Assembly (NCBI GenBank): GCA_024235015.1
Contig: JACKNG010000002.1
Span: forward strand, 124,001-188,000
Reading direction: 5' to 3'
Length of the DNA: 64,000 nt
Origin: Gammaproteobacteria bacterium
GTDB lineage: Bacteria; Pseudomonadota; Gammaproteobacteria; Ga0077536
In this document: positions 31,149 to 40,339 of the stretch, one piece after another
Position numbering within the stretch: position 1 is the stretch's first letter
How the letters are laid out: each line of letters begins with the position of its first letter
Notes under the pieces: generated by a model
The model's database searches: none
What the model was told of the DNA's origin: nothing
Seen by the model: only the letters and a program-made list of their open reading frames with translations
Translations under genes and position numbers: made by a program

Positions 31149-31676
31149 TCACGGTTCGGCCGTCCAGGCGGCGCTGGCCAGCGGCACCAGGCGCGCGCCG
31201 ACGATGCGTCCCGCGCCGGATCCGCCAGGCGTTGTAGCGGCACGCAGTACCTCGAGCTGGAATCGCAGCTGGAGCGGGTCGCCGCCCGCGGCGGCGAAGC
31301 GTTCGCGATGGATGACGCGGTAGGCGAACTCGCGCCGGTCCTCGAAATACACCCAGCTGCCCTCCGGCACGGTGGCCCAGTCGAATCCCCGTGCCGTCGC
31401 CACCCACGGCACGTCGCCGCGGGCGAGCAGGCGCACGACGTCGTCCACCTGCACGGGCCGCCCGCCGAGTTCGCCACTGACGAAACCCGCGCGCAAGGTC
31501 ATCAGGCGCGCCTGCATGTCCTGCACCCGGGTCCGCACCATCGCCTCCTCGGCCGCCGCCGAAACGCTTTCCATGCGCCGCAGGAACAGCGTCACCAGCA
31601 CGGTCAGCACCAGCACCGCGAGCGCCAGCTCGAAGCGGCTCAGGTTGCGTCGCAGCGCTGTGGTGGTGATGGCCAT
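31149..31676 (-). CDS. mshF: MSHA biogenesis protein MshF-like
   Basis: A 175-residue protein with one N-terminal helix (LSRFELALAVLVLTVLVTLFL, residues about 12-32) after a short basic start; it looks pilin-like but has no prepilin peptidase site. The rest is soluble. Size and position between mshG and the pilin gene match mshF of vibrios. The role is not established; sequence similarity in this family is low, so the name rests largely on position. Confidence 0.72.
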   Translation of the reverse strand: MAITTTALRRNLSRFELALAVLVLTVLVTLFLRRMESVSAAAEEAMVRTRVQDMQARLMTLRAGFVSGELGGRPVQVDDVVRLLARGDVPWVATARGFDWATVPEGSWVYFEDRREFAYRVIHRERFAAAGGDPLQLRFQLEVLRAATTPGGSGAGRIVGARLVPLASAAWTAEP

Positions 31677-31695
31677 GCATACCGGCGTCGCAGAG

Positions 31696-32928
31696 TCAGT
31701 TGCGCAGCTTGACCGCGGCCATGTCCCACATCGGCAGGAACACGCCCAGCGCCAGGATCAACACCAGCACGGCCATGACCACGATCAGGATGGGCTCGAT
31801 GGCCTGGGCCAGGTTCTTGATGTCGTAGTCCACCTCGCGCTCGTAGAAGCCGGCGACCTCGGCGAGCAGGTCGTCGATGGCACCCGACTCCTCCCCCACC
31901 GACAGCATCTGCAGGACCAGGGGCGAGAACATGCCGGTATGCGCGGCACTGCGGGTGAGACTGTCGCCACGCTCGATGCCGCTGCGCATCTCGGCGATGC
32001 GCTGGCCGACGTACTCGTTGTCGATGGCCCGCGAGACCGTCGACAAGGCCTGCAGCAGCGGCACACCCGAGGCCAGCGACATCGAGAACGAGCGCGCGAA
32101 ACGCCCCAGCGTGGCGCGGTAGAGAATGCTGCCGACGACCGGCAGGCGCAGCTTGTGGCGGTCCCACTGGTAGCGGCCGCGTGGCGTGCGCACCCAGGCG
32201 CGCACTCCGAACCAGCCCGCGATCAGGCCGACCAGCATCAGCGGCCACCAGGCGACGAAGAAATCCGAAGTCCCGATCAGGATGCGCGTGGCCAGCGGCA
32301 GTTCGACCTTGGCGCGCTCGAACACCCGCGCGAACTGCGGCACGACGACGACGTTGATGATGCCGATGGCGAGCCCGATGGCGATGACGACGAAGCTCGG
32401 GTAACGCAGCGCGCTCTTAATGCGGGCGCGGGTATCGCGCTCGAGTTCGAGGTACTCGGCCAGGCGCAACAGGGCGTCGTCGAGACGACCGGTATTCTCA
32501 CCGACCCGCACGGTGTTGACGAACAGGCTGGGAAAGACGTCGCCGTGGCGCGCCAGCGCGGTGGAGAATTCCCGGCCGCTCTCGAGGTCGGCGCGGATGT
32601 CACCGAGCGCGGCGACCAGGACCTCGTTGCGGCTCGATCGCGCCAGCCCAGCCATGGCCTGGTTGATCGGCACGCCGGCCCGCAGCAGGGTGTACATCTG
32701 GCGTGAGAACAGGATCAGGTCCTCGAGATCCGGCGGCCGCCGGGTGAGCGCCGCGCGCAGGCCGGCGAGCACGTCGCCGCCGCCGGCCGCGGCTTGCTCG
32801 GCGATGTCGACGGGGACGATGCCACCGGCCATCAACTGGCTGGCCACGGCGTCGCGGCTGGACGCCTCCAGCACGCCCTCGACCACGCCACCACCGCCGT
32901 CGCGCCCGCGATACTTGAAATGCGCCAT
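31696..32928 (-). CDS. mshG: Type IV pilus inner-membrane platform protein MshG
   Basis: GspF/PilC-family assembly platform, 410 residues. Two repeated cytoplasmic domains carry the family signature (FSRQMYTLLRAGVPINQAM near residue 75 and RSFSMSLASGVPLLQAL near 275), each followed by hydrophobic helices. The last helix, VVMAVLVLILALGVFLPMW, lies near the C-terminus. It transmits the motor activity of MshE to the growing pilus. It lies 132 bases downstream of mshE. Confidence 0.95.
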   Translation of the reverse strand: MAHFKYRGRDGGGGVVEGVLEASSRDAVASQLMAGGIVPVDIAEQAAAGGGDVLAGLRAALTRRPPDLEDLILFSRQMYTLLRAGVPINQAMAGLARSSRNEVLVAALGDIRADLESGREFSTALARHGDVFPSLFVNTVRVGENTGRLDDALLRLAEYLELERDTRARIKSALRYPSFVVIAIGLAIGIINVVVVPQFARVFERAKVELPLATRILIGTSDFFVAWWPLMLVGLIAGWFGVRAWVRTPRGRYQWDRHKLRLPVVGSILYRATLGRFARSFSMSLASGVPLLQALSTVSRAIDNEYVGQRIAEMRSGIERGDSLTRSAAHTGMFSPLVLQMLSVGEESGAIDDLLAEVAGFYEREVDYDIKNLAQAIEPILIVVMAVLVLILALGVFLPMWDMAAVKLRN

Positions 32929-33060
32929 GCGTCAGGACCTCCCGCCGGAGCGCAACGCACCACCCGCTGCGGCCGGCGGCGCGGTGCTGCACCGCGACGG
33001 CGTGCAGTCGCTGGCGCAGGCGGGGTGCAGGCGGTGAAATCCGAACGGGCTCATCGACGC

Positions 33061-34812
33061 TCAGGCCTCCGCCGGCTCGATCGCCTCGAGGGTGTCGTCC
33101 TCGGGCTCGCTCAGGGTGGCGATGTCGGCCGAGATGCGTACGACTTCTTCCAGCGTCGTGATGTGGTGACGGGCGTAGGCGTAGGCGACGCGGTCGAGCG
33201 GCATGAAGCCCTTGGCCTGGCGCGCCGCCGCTTCGAAGGCGGCGGTGTCCTCGCGCGCCAGGGCATCGGCCAGCGGGCCGTCGATCTCGAGCAGTTCGTA
33301 GACACCGATACGGCCGTGGTAACCGGTGTTGTTGCAATGCCGACAACCGACGCCGTGGTGATACTCGTGGTCGAGGGCGTCGGCACCGATGCTCAGCGAC
33401 AGCCAGGCCGCTTCCTGCACGGTCGGCGCGTGGGCCTGGGCACAGCTCCGGCAGACACGCCGGACCAGCCGCTGCGCCAGTACCGCGTGCAACGAGGAGG
33501 CCAGCAGGAAGCCCGGGGCGCCCATGTCGAGCAGGCGCCCGACCGAGCTGATGGCGTCGTTGGTGTGCAGGGTCGACAGCACGAGGTGGCCGGTCATCGC
33601 CGCGCGCAGGCCGATCTCGACGGTTTCCTCGTCGCGCATCTCGCCGACCAGGATGACGTCGGGGTCGTGGCGCAGGGTCGAGCGCAGTACGCGCGCGAAG
33701 GTGAGACCGATGTCGGCATGCACCTGGACCTGGTTGATGCGCGGCAGGCGGTACTCGACCGGGTCCTCGACGGTGATGATCTTGGTCTCCGGCACGTTGC
33801 GTTCGCGCAGTGCGGCGTACAGCGTGGTGGTCTTGCCGCTGCCGGTCGGCCCGGTGACGATGACCATGCCGTGGGGCCGGCGCACCACGCCGCGGAAGCG
33901 GTTCATGAGATGTTTCGGCATGCCGAGCTGGGCCAGCTCGCGCACGCCCTCGGTCTGGTCGAGCAGGCGCAGCACCACCGCTTCGCCGTAGGCCACCGGC
34001 ATGGTCGACATGCGCACGTCGATGGCGCGGTCGAGCACGCGCAGGCTGAAGCGGCCGTCCTGGGGCAGGCGCTTCTCGGAGATGTCGAGGCTGGCCATCA
34101 GCTTGAGCCGCTGGACCAGCGCGGCGCCGATACGCTTCTCGTTCAGCACCTGCTCCTGCAGCACGCCGTCGACCCGCTGGCGGATGCGCAGCACCCCCTC
34201 GTCGGGTTCGATGTGAATGTCGGAGGCCTTGATCTGCACGGCATCCTGGAACAGTGACTGCAACAGCTTGACCACCGGCGCGTCGGTGACGTCGGCCGCG
34301 GTGAGCCGGTCGACGTCGAAGTCGCTCTCCGACAGTTCCTTGTCGAGTTCCTCGGCGAAACCCGAGATCTTCTCGGCATGACGGTACAGCGTGTCGATCG
34401 CCGCCATCAGGTCCTGCTCGCGCACCACCGCCATCTCGATCGGCTGGCCGACGATGCGCGAGAGCTCGTCGAAGGCGAAGATGTTGGTCGGGTCGGCGAA
34501 ACCCACCAGCAGGCTGTCGGGCTGCTTCTTGAGGGCGATGGCCCGGAAGCGGCGGGCGTGGATCTCGGGGATCAGGCGCACCGTCTCGGCCTCGAAGCGG
34601 TAATGCACGAGATCGATCAGCGGAATGCCGAGCTGGCTGGACAACAGGTCGAGCAGCTGGTCCTCGCTGACGTAGCCGTGTTCGACCAGGATGGTGCCGA
34701 GCTTGGCGCCGGAGGTCTTCTGCGCGCTGAGCGCTTCGTCGAGCTGCGCCGCGGTGATCTGCCCCTGCTCGACGAGCAGGTCACCGAGGCGGATCTTGCG
34801 CCGGCTGCCCAT
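33061..34812 (-). CDS. mshE: Pilus extension ATPase MshE with c-di-GMP-binding N-domain
   Basis: GspE/PilB-family motor of 583 residues. The N-terminal MshEN domain has two 24-residue c-di-GMP-binding motifs: Arg8-Leu-Gly to Gln31 and Lys37-Leu-Gly to Gln60, matching the RLGxxL...G.I....L...L..Q pattern established for Vibrio cholerae MshE. Next come Walker A GPTGSGKTT (about residue 320), the Asp box, Walker B DPDVILVGEMRDEET, the His box GHLVLSTLHTNDA and a zinc site with paired CxxC (CRSC and CRHC). It drives pilus extension, probably only when c-di-GMP is bound. Confidence 0.96.
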   Translation of the reverse strand: MGSRRKIRLGDLLVEQGQITAAQLDEALSAQKTSGAKLGTILVEHGYVSEDQLLDLLSSQLGIPLIDLVHYRFEAETVRLIPEIHARRFRAIALKKQPDSLLVGFADPTNIFAFDELSRIVGQPIEMAVVREQDLMAAIDTLYRHAEKISGFAEELDKELSESDFDVDRLTAADVTDAPVVKLLQSLFQDAVQIKASDIHIEPDEGVLRIRQRVDGVLQEQVLNEKRIGAALVQRLKLMASLDISEKRLPQDGRFSLRVLDRAIDVRMSTMPVAYGEAVVLRLLDQTEGVRELAQLGMPKHLMNRFRGVVRRPHGMVIVTGPTGSGKTTTLYAALRERNVPETKIITVEDPVEYRLPRINQVQVHADIGLTFARVLRSTLRHDPDVILVGEMRDEETVEIGLRAAMTGHLVLSTLHTNDAISSVGRLLDMGAPGFLLASSLHAVLAQRLVRRVCRSCAQAHAPTVQEAAWLSLSIGADALDHEYHHGVGCRHCNNTGYHGRIGVYELLEIDGPLADALAREDTAAFEAAARQAKGFMPLDRVAYAYARHHITTLEEVVRISADIATLSEPEDDTLEAIEPAEA

Positions 34813-34817
34813 GACGC

Positions 34818-35933
34818 TCAGGCGCCACCACCGTGGCGGGCGGCTTCGCGCCCGGCATACTCGCGCAGGCGCTGCGACAGGGCCCGGTCACCGAGTGCGC
34901 GCTCGAAGGCGAGCGCGGCCGCACCGTCCTCGCCGCGCGCGGCGAGCGAGATGCCGAGACCGACCCACCAGGCGCCGCGCCCGGGCTCGTGCTCGAGCGC
35001 CTCGCGATAGGCAGCGACGGCGGCATCATGAGCGCCGCGACGCTGTTCGAGGGCGGCGACGAAGGCGAGGTGTTCGGCACGCTCGGCGGGTGGCGCGGTG
35101 GCCGGGCCGAGGACACTCAGCGCGGCATCGAGTTTGCCGGCATCCATTTCCAGGTGTGCCAGCATCAGGGCGTAGCGGTACTCGCCGGGGTCGCGCCGCA
35201 GGCCGTCGACCAGGGCGGCGCGGGCCTGCGCGCTGTCGCCAGTGCGCAGCGCCTCCGCCGCCAGGCTGACCCGTCCCGCCACGTGATGCGGGAAACGCGC
35301 GACGAAGTCGGCGAACGCGGCAACCAGGGCGGGGCCACGCTCACGGGCGCGGCGGGCGGCGAGCGCGGCGTACTCGACGTCGGCCGGCGGTGTGACCGCG
35401 GCGGCCATGGAGATGCTGCCGGGACGTTCGACCAGCGGCGCGCTGGTGAGGTCGGCGCTGCCGTTGGCGACGGGCGCCCCTGCGGCCGCGGCCTCGTCCG
35501 GCAGCGCAGCGCCGCTCGCGCGCGGCGGCTCGGCCAGGCGCGGTTCGGGTTCCGGCTCGTCGAGTAGCAGGGCATCCTGCGGCGCCGGAAAGGCGTAGGT
35601 GATCAGCTCCGCCGTGGCGGCAGCGACGGCATCGCTCCCGCCCGGCGCCGCCGGCACGGGCGATGCGACCACGGGCGCCGGCGCAGCGGGCAGCGGCGCG
35701 GGCGGTGGCGCCGCCCGCCAGGCCCGGCCATCGGCCGTGCTCAGGGTCAAGGCAGCGACGGCGACCCCCAGCAGCATGCCCAGCAACAACGGCGAGGCCG
35801 GCCACGTCGCGCGCGGTCCGACGACGCCGGGGCCACCGGCCGCCTGCAGGCCATCGAGTGCGCCGGCGCCGCTCGGCAGCGACCCGCCGCGGCGCAGCTC
35901 GAGGTCGCTCAGCATCTGGTTGATGAGGCTCAC
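34818..35933 (-). CDS. mshN: MSHA biogenesis TPR protein MshN
   Basis: A 371-residue protein starting at GTG 35933 (MSLINQMLSDLELRRGG), the conserved MshN N-terminus; the GTGA overlap with the mshM stop supports it. One transmembrane helix lies at about 45-65, followed by a Pro/Ala-rich linker to about residue 180 and TPR repeats from 190 to the end (AEALRTGDSAQARAAL, HEPGRGAWWVGLGISL). It is probably a periplasmic scaffold. The mshE start is five bases downstream. Confidence 0.88.
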   Translation of the reverse strand: MSLINQMLSDLELRRGGSLPSGAGALDGLQAAGGPGVVGPRATWPASPLLLGMLLGVAVAALTLSTADGRAWRAAPPPAPLPAAPAPVVASPVPAAPGGSDAVAAATAELITYAFPAPQDALLLDEPEPEPRLAEPPRASGAALPDEAAAAGAPVANGSADLTSAPLVERPGSISMAAAVTPPADVEYAALAARRARERGPALVAAFADFVARFPHHVAGRVSLAAEALRTGDSAQARAALVDGLRRDPGEYRYALMLAHLEMDAGKLDAALSVLGPATAPPAERAEHLAFVAALEQRRGAHDAAVAAYREALEHEPGRGAWWVGLGISLAARGEDGAAALAFERALGDRALSQRLREYAGREAARHGGGA

Positions 35934-36874
35934 GGCAGCATCGCCAGGACATCGCCGGCATGCAGCGCGGCAAAGCCGATGCCGGCCACCGCGGCTGCGC
36001 CCACGCTGCCGGCCAGCCAGCGCCGCGGCAGCCGTCGCCACCACAGCGGGCGCTCGGTACAGCGACGCGCATCCGAGGTATCGGCGATGGCCCGTGCCAC
36101 GTGCAGCGGTTCGATGCGGGCAGTGCCGGTGCCGAAGGCCGACATCAGTGCCTTGTGCATGAGGATGTTGACCAGGCGCGGCACGCCGGCGCTGCCGACA
36201 TGCAGCTGGTCGAGCGCGCGCTTGCCGAGCAGCGGCGGCCCGGCATGCCCGGCCACGGCCAGGCGGTGGGCGACGTAGTGTTCCATGCCGACACGGTTGA
36301 GCGGCTGGATCTGGTAGGCGAAGGTGATGCGTTGGCGCAACTGGCGGATCGACGGTTGCTCGAGCACGCCGTCGAGTTCGGGCTGGCCGAACAGCACGAC
36401 CTGGATGAGCTTGCTCTTCTCGGTCTCGAGGTTGGTCAGCAGGCGCAGCGTCTCGAGCGTCTCCAACGGCATGGCCTGCGCCTCGTCGAGGCACACCAGC
36501 ACGCGCCGGCCGCCCTCGTGGATATCGAGCAGGGCCTGGTTGAGCAGGCGCATGAAAGCGTGCTGGCCGATTTTCTCGGGATAGTCGATGCCGAGTTCGT
36601 CGGCGATGGCGAGCAGCAGCGTGGTCGGGCGCAGGTAGGGATTGGGGATGTAGGCGGTGGCGAAATCCTCACCCAGCGTCTTGAGCAGGGTACGGCACAG
36701 CATGGTCTTGCCGGTGCCGACTTCGCCGGTGACCTTGACGAAGCCCTCGCCGCTGCGCAGCGCGACCAACAGCACGTTGAGTGCATCCTGGTAACCGGCC
36801 CGGCTCATGAAGAACGCCGTGTCCGGAGTCAGGGTGAAGGGCATTTCGCGTAAGCCGAAGTGTTCCAGGTACAT
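35930..36874 (-). CDS. mshM: MSHA biogenesis ATPase MshM (ExeA family)
   Basis: A 314-residue ExeA/GspA-type AAA ATPase starting MYLEHFGLREMPFTLTPD. Walker A is GEVGTGKT (residues 50-57) and Walker B is VLVCLDEAQ (about 147-155), followed by sensor region LIQVVLFGQPEL. A C-terminal helix (residues about 285-310) anchors it in the membrane. ExeA/GspA proteins help place the secretin in the cell wall, so it probably works with MshL and possibly the LysM protein upstream in the window. Confidence 0.93.
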   Translation of the reverse strand: MYLEHFGLREMPFTLTPDTAFFMSRAGYQDALNVLLVALRSGEGFVKVTGEVGTGKTMLCRTLLKTLGEDFATAYIPNPYLRPTTLLLAIADELGIDYPEKIGQHAFMRLLNQALLDIHEGGRRVLVCLDEAQAMPLETLETLRLLTNLETEKSKLIQVVLFGQPELDGVLEQPSIRQLRQRITFAYQIQPLNRVGMEHYVAHRLAVAGHAGPPLLGKRALDQLHVGSAGVPRLVNILMHKALMSAFGTGTARIEPLHVARAIADTSDARRCTERPLWWRRLPRRWLAGSVGAAAVAGIGFAALHAGDVLAMLP

Positions 36875-36907
36875 CGTTCGCGCCTCGGGTAAGCGGCCGG
36901 GTGGCCG

Positions 36908-38674
36908 TCACGGATCGGGTTTGCCGTAGCCGATGCCGCTGTGGCGGCGAGCCTTCCATGCGGCCAGCTCGCGCTCCAGTCGGTCGACGTTCTCGCTGGT
37001 CTCGCCGAAGGCGTCGGCCCATTGGTCGTCGCCTTCCAGCACGATCGGACGCAGCAGGATGACCAGCTCGCTCTTGCTCGATTCGGTGCGCTTGTGGCGG
37101 AACAGCGCACCGACCCCGGGCAGATCGCCGAGTCCCGGCGTCTTGGCGTCCTGCTCGCTGTCGCGGTCCTGCATGAGGCCGCCGATGACGACCAGCTGGC
37201 CGCTGCGCGCACGCACGATCGAGTCCGACTCGCGCACCGTGCTGCGCGCCAGTGGCAGGGTCTGGTTGATACCGCCGATGGCGATGTTCTTCTGCTGGTC
37301 GCGGACCTGGCTGACGGTCGGGTGGACGTGCAGCATGACCTCGCCGCCCTCGCTGATCTGCGGCGTGACGTCGAGCGCGATGCCGGAAAAGAACGGTGTC
37401 AGCTCGATGTTCGGCGTGGTCTGGGTGGTGTTGCTGGTGATGGTGGTCGTGGAAACGTCGGTGACGAAGAATTCGTCCGTACCGACCTTGATGATGGCCT
37501 TCTGGTTGTTCATCGTCGCGATGCGCGGGCTCGACAGCACCTGCACGTTGCCCTGCGACTCCAGCAGTTCGAGGAAGGCGGTGAAATCGCTGCCGCTGAC
37601 GGCGAGTGAGAACACCCCGCCGAAGGCCGAGGCCGGCACGCCGCCGATGGCGGTCTGGCCCGGGAACTGGTCGACGGCGACGCCGGCGAGGTCGCTCAGG
37701 CCCGATTCGCCGACCAGGTTGGTACCGCCGCCGGTGTGGCCGATGGTGAAACTGCCGAGCACGCTGGCCCAGTTGATGCCGGACTGGAAACCGTCGGACA
37801 GCTCGACTTCGAGGATCTTGGCCTCGAGGATGACCTGGCGCTGGGCGATCAGTTGGGTCGCGCGCAGGAAGGCTTCGATCTCGCGCAGCTCGGTCGGGAT
37901 GGCACGCGCCACCACCACCCCCGACTGGGGATTGACCACCACGCTGCGGCCCTCGCCGTTGCCGACGATGGCCTCGAGCGAGACCTGCAGTTCGCGCCAG
38001 AACGAGGTCTCGGGATGGACCGTGGAGATCTGCGTACCGATCACGGTGCGCTGGCCGCGGCCATCGCTGCTGAACTGGACGTCGTCGACGGCGCTGGCGC
38101 CGATGTTGGTCGCGCCCGGGCCCTCCTGCAGCGTGCCGGAACTGACGAAGGTCGACGAGGTGCCGCTGCGCGCGACGTTGAGGTAGTTGATCTGGTAGAC
38201 CCGTGCTTCGAGGCGCGCCGGCAGCACCTGGAAACCGTACGGCGTCTTCTCGAATTCGAAACCGTAGACGTCGCGCGCCGCCTCGAGCACCTCGGGAATG
38301 GTGACGTTCTTGAGGTTGAGCGAGATCTGCCCGGTGACTTCGGGATGGACGACCATGTTGTAGTCGGTGCCGTCGATCAGGCTCATGAAGAACTGCACCG
38401 CGGGCACGTCGTTGACGGCGATGTCGAAACGCTGGACGTCGACGATCTCGGGCACCGCCGGCACGTCCAGCCGCAGCGTCGGGATGAGTTCGTCGGCGAC
38501 GTCGGGCGGCACCGCGTCGCTGGTGCGGTGCTCCTGGCCACCGTCCGCCAGCACGCCGTCGATCTGCTCGAGCGTGGCCGTGCGCGGGGCCGGGTTTGCG
38601 CAGGCGACCAGCAGCAGGGCGAATGCGAGCAGGCTGCCGCGTCGGGGGATTCGGGTGAGCGAGATTCGAAGCAT
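36908..38674 (-). CDS. mshL: Pilus outer-membrane secretin MshL
   Basis: Secretin of 588 residues forming the outer-membrane exit channel. The N-terminus is a lipoprotein signal with lipobox LVAC (Cys25), sorting residue Ala at +2 favouring the outer membrane. An N0/STN domain (about 75-155: FFMSLIDGTDYNMVVHPEVTG) and a secretin N1-like domain (about 170-265) precede the C-terminal secretin domain (LEAKILEVELSDGFQSGINW to VVIGGLMQDRDSEQDAKTPGLGD). The PGLGDLPGVGALFRHK ending is characteristic. Confidence 0.96.
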   Translation of the reverse strand: MLRISLTRIPRRGSLLAFALLLVACANPAPRTATLEQIDGVLADGGQEHRTSDAVPPDVADELIPTLRLDVPAVPEIVDVQRFDIAVNDVPAVQFFMSLIDGTDYNMVVHPEVTGQISLNLKNVTIPEVLEAARDVYGFEFEKTPYGFQVLPARLEARVYQINYLNVARSGTSSTFVSSGTLQEGPGATNIGASAVDDVQFSSDGRGQRTVIGTQISTVHPETSFWRELQVSLEAIVGNGEGRSVVVNPQSGVVVARAIPTELREIEAFLRATQLIAQRQVILEAKILEVELSDGFQSGINWASVLGSFTIGHTGGGTNLVGESGLSDLAGVAVDQFPGQTAIGGVPASAFGGVFSLAVSGSDFTAFLELLESQGNVQVLSSPRIATMNNQKAIIKVGTDEFFVTDVSTTTITSNTTQTTPNIELTPFFSGIALDVTPQISEGGEVMLHVHPTVSQVRDQQKNIAIGGINQTLPLARSTVRESDSIVRARSGQLVVIGGLMQDRDSEQDAKTPGLGDLPGVGALFRHKRTESSKSELVILLRPIVLEGDDQWADAFGETSENVDRLERELAAWKARRHSGIGYGKPDP

Positions 38675-38689
38675 GGGACTGCCTTTGCG

Positions 38690-39073
38690 TCAGCGTGCAG
38701 CGGCCGTGCGCCGGACGCGGGCCGGCAGCAGGGCGATACGGTTACGTTCCGAGAGGTATTCGATGACGACCGCGCCGGGCGTGATCTCGACCACCCGCCC
38801 CGCCCCGACCCGGTCGCCGATACCGACGAGCTGGTCGTTGACGAGCGCGCGGCGATCGTGGGGGCTGATACGGATGGCGGTGACCGTGAACGACTCCGGT
38901 TCGGTCACCGCCCGTCGTTCCAGCGCCGATTCGTGGGTCAGCGGCGGGCGCGTCGGGTCGGTCAGCGGGGCGTCGGCGGCAGCCTGCAGCCCGCGCGGGA
39001 CGAGCCCGCAAGCGGCCACGATGGCGAGGCCGACCAGCAGCCGCCGGCGTGGTCGTGGTGTCGGCCTAGACAC
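38690..39073 (-). CDS. mshK: MSHA biogenesis protein MshK-like
   Basis: A 127-residue exported protein with a signal peptide (LLVGLAIVAACGLVPRGLQA). The mature part contains DPTRPP and a GDRVGAGRVVEITPGAVVIEY segment, like the PilP/GspC homology region that contacts a secretin. It lies between mshJ and mshL, the mshK place, and its start overlaps the mshJ stop by eight bases. Confidence 0.82.
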   Translation of the reverse strand: MSRPTPRPRRRLLVGLAIVAACGLVPRGLQAAADAPLTDPTRPPLTHESALERRAVTEPESFTVTAIRISPHDRRALVNDQLVGIGDRVGAGRVVEITPGAVVIEYLSERNRIALLPARVRRTAAAR

Positions 39074-39728
39074 CGATCCAGCTCCGGTCGAGGCTCAAGG
39101 TGTAGACGACCACCTCGATGAGGGCCTGGGGATGGCTCTCGACCTCGATGTCGAGACCGTCCCAGAAGAACCGCCAGGGTAAGGCTTCCAGCGCCCGCAG
39201 GTAGGCCAGCGCGTCGAGGTAGCTGCCACGGAAGCTGATGCGGAATCCATGGCGGAACGCATTGATCGGTACATCGCCCGCCGCCTGCGCGGCGTCCGGC
39301 GGCAACAGGGGTTCCGCGCCCAGCCCCTCCAGAGCGACGAATTCCAGCCCGGCGACCTGCTCCAGCACGCTGCGCAGGATCGGGGCCATCTGCTGGGGTT
39401 CGACGAGCTGGCCGGCGAGCTCGCGGATGGCACTCTCGTTCTGCGCGATCTGTGCGTCGGTCGCCGCCAGCCGCTCGCGCAACGGCGCATCGGGGTCGCG
39501 TTGCGAAGCCTCGAGCACCTGTGCGGTCTGCAGGTCGGTCGCGGCGGACTGGGTCTGCCAACCGAGGATCTGGTTGTGCAGGCGCTGACGCTCGAGCAGC
39601 ATCGGCTCGTAGACGAACTGGTACCAGCCGAGCACCGCCACCAGCAGGGTGGCGCTGGCGAGCAGTACGCGCTCCTGGGTCGTCAGGGCATCGACGCGTG
39701 CCGCGAAACGTTCCCAGGCCGCCTTCAC
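39066..39728 (-). CDS. mshJ: MSHA biogenesis protein MshJ (PilO-like)
   Basis: A 220-residue bitopic protein: one helix (VLLASATLLVAVLGWYQFVY, about 21-40), a coiled-coil stretch (about 45-110) and a C-terminal ferredoxin-like fold (GSYLDALAYLRALEALPWRF). This is the PilO/GspM layout. It should form the periplasmic alignment complex with the PilN-like and PilM-like proteins encoded just upstream, with ATGA overlap to the former. Confidence 0.88.
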   Translation of the reverse strand: MKAAWERFAARVDALTTQERVLLASATLLVAVLGWYQFVYEPMLLERQRLHNQILGWQTQSAATDLQTAQVLEASQRDPDAPLRERLAATDAQIAQNESAIRELAGQLVEPQQMAPILRSVLEQVAGLEFVALEGLGAEPLLPPDAAQAAGDVPINAFRHGFRISFRGSYLDALAYLRALEALPWRFFWDGLDIEVESHPQALIEVVVYTLSLDRSWIGV

Positions 39729-40339
39729 GGTGCTTCCTCCAGGGCGATGCCCGGCGTGTGCACGGCAAAGGCGATCTCCCCCAGGCCATCACTCACGGCA
39801 CTCAGGTCGAGTGCGCTGAAGGCCTTGCCGCGGAACGAAGCTTCCTGCGACAGCCGTTCGAGGTAGGCAGGTACGAGTTCCGGCAGCAGGGTCTTGCCGG
39901 TGAGCCCGACGGCGCGGCCCCCGCTGCCGACCTTGACGCCGGTCAACCAGGTACCCTCGACGTGCTGGCGCGCGAGCCCGACGAGCAGGCTCGACAGCCC
40001 GGCCGTGCTGCCGTAGGCCCCGCTGCGCAGGCGGGTGACGATCTGGCGGGTCTGATCGAGCGTGTGCTGGCGCCGTTCGAACGCCGCGGCGAGCGCCGGG
40101 TCGGGCTGCCGCGGCGGGAACTTCACGCGCGTGTCTTCCAGGCGTTGGCGGCTGAACTCGACATCGGCCTCGGCCGCGCGCGCACGCGCACGCACCGGCT
40201 CGAGCTGCGCCTGCCCCCAGGCCGTCAGTCCGGCCAGGGCCAGCATCACGACCACGCCGATACGCGCCATCGTCGCCGCCGGCAACACCACCCGGCGCGG
40301 CCGCAGGTGCGGCTGGTAGAGATTGATCTCCTGCTTCAC
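39725..40339 (-). CDS. PilN-like MSHA protein
   Basis: A 204-residue PilN-like protein from the GTG at 40339 (MKQEINLYQPHLRPRR), matching the PilN N-terminal motif that docks into PilM-type proteins. One helix follows (about 20-40) and then a coiled coil and ferredoxin-like domain. The GTGA overlap with the upstream gene supports this start; a longer in-frame extension is Arg-rich and non-homologous. In vibrios the equivalent is sometimes annotated as mshI2 or as part of mshI. Confidence 0.85.
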   Translation of the reverse strand: MKQEINLYQPHLRPRRVVLPAATMARIGVVVMLALAGLTAWGQAQLEPVRARARAAEADVEFSRQRLEDTRVKFPPRQPDPALAAAFERRQHTLDQTRQIVTRLRSGAYGSTAGLSSLLVGLARQHVEGTWLTGVKVGSGGRAVGLTGKTLLPELVPAYLERLSQEASFRGKAFSALDLSAVSDGLGEIAFAVHTPGIALEEAP

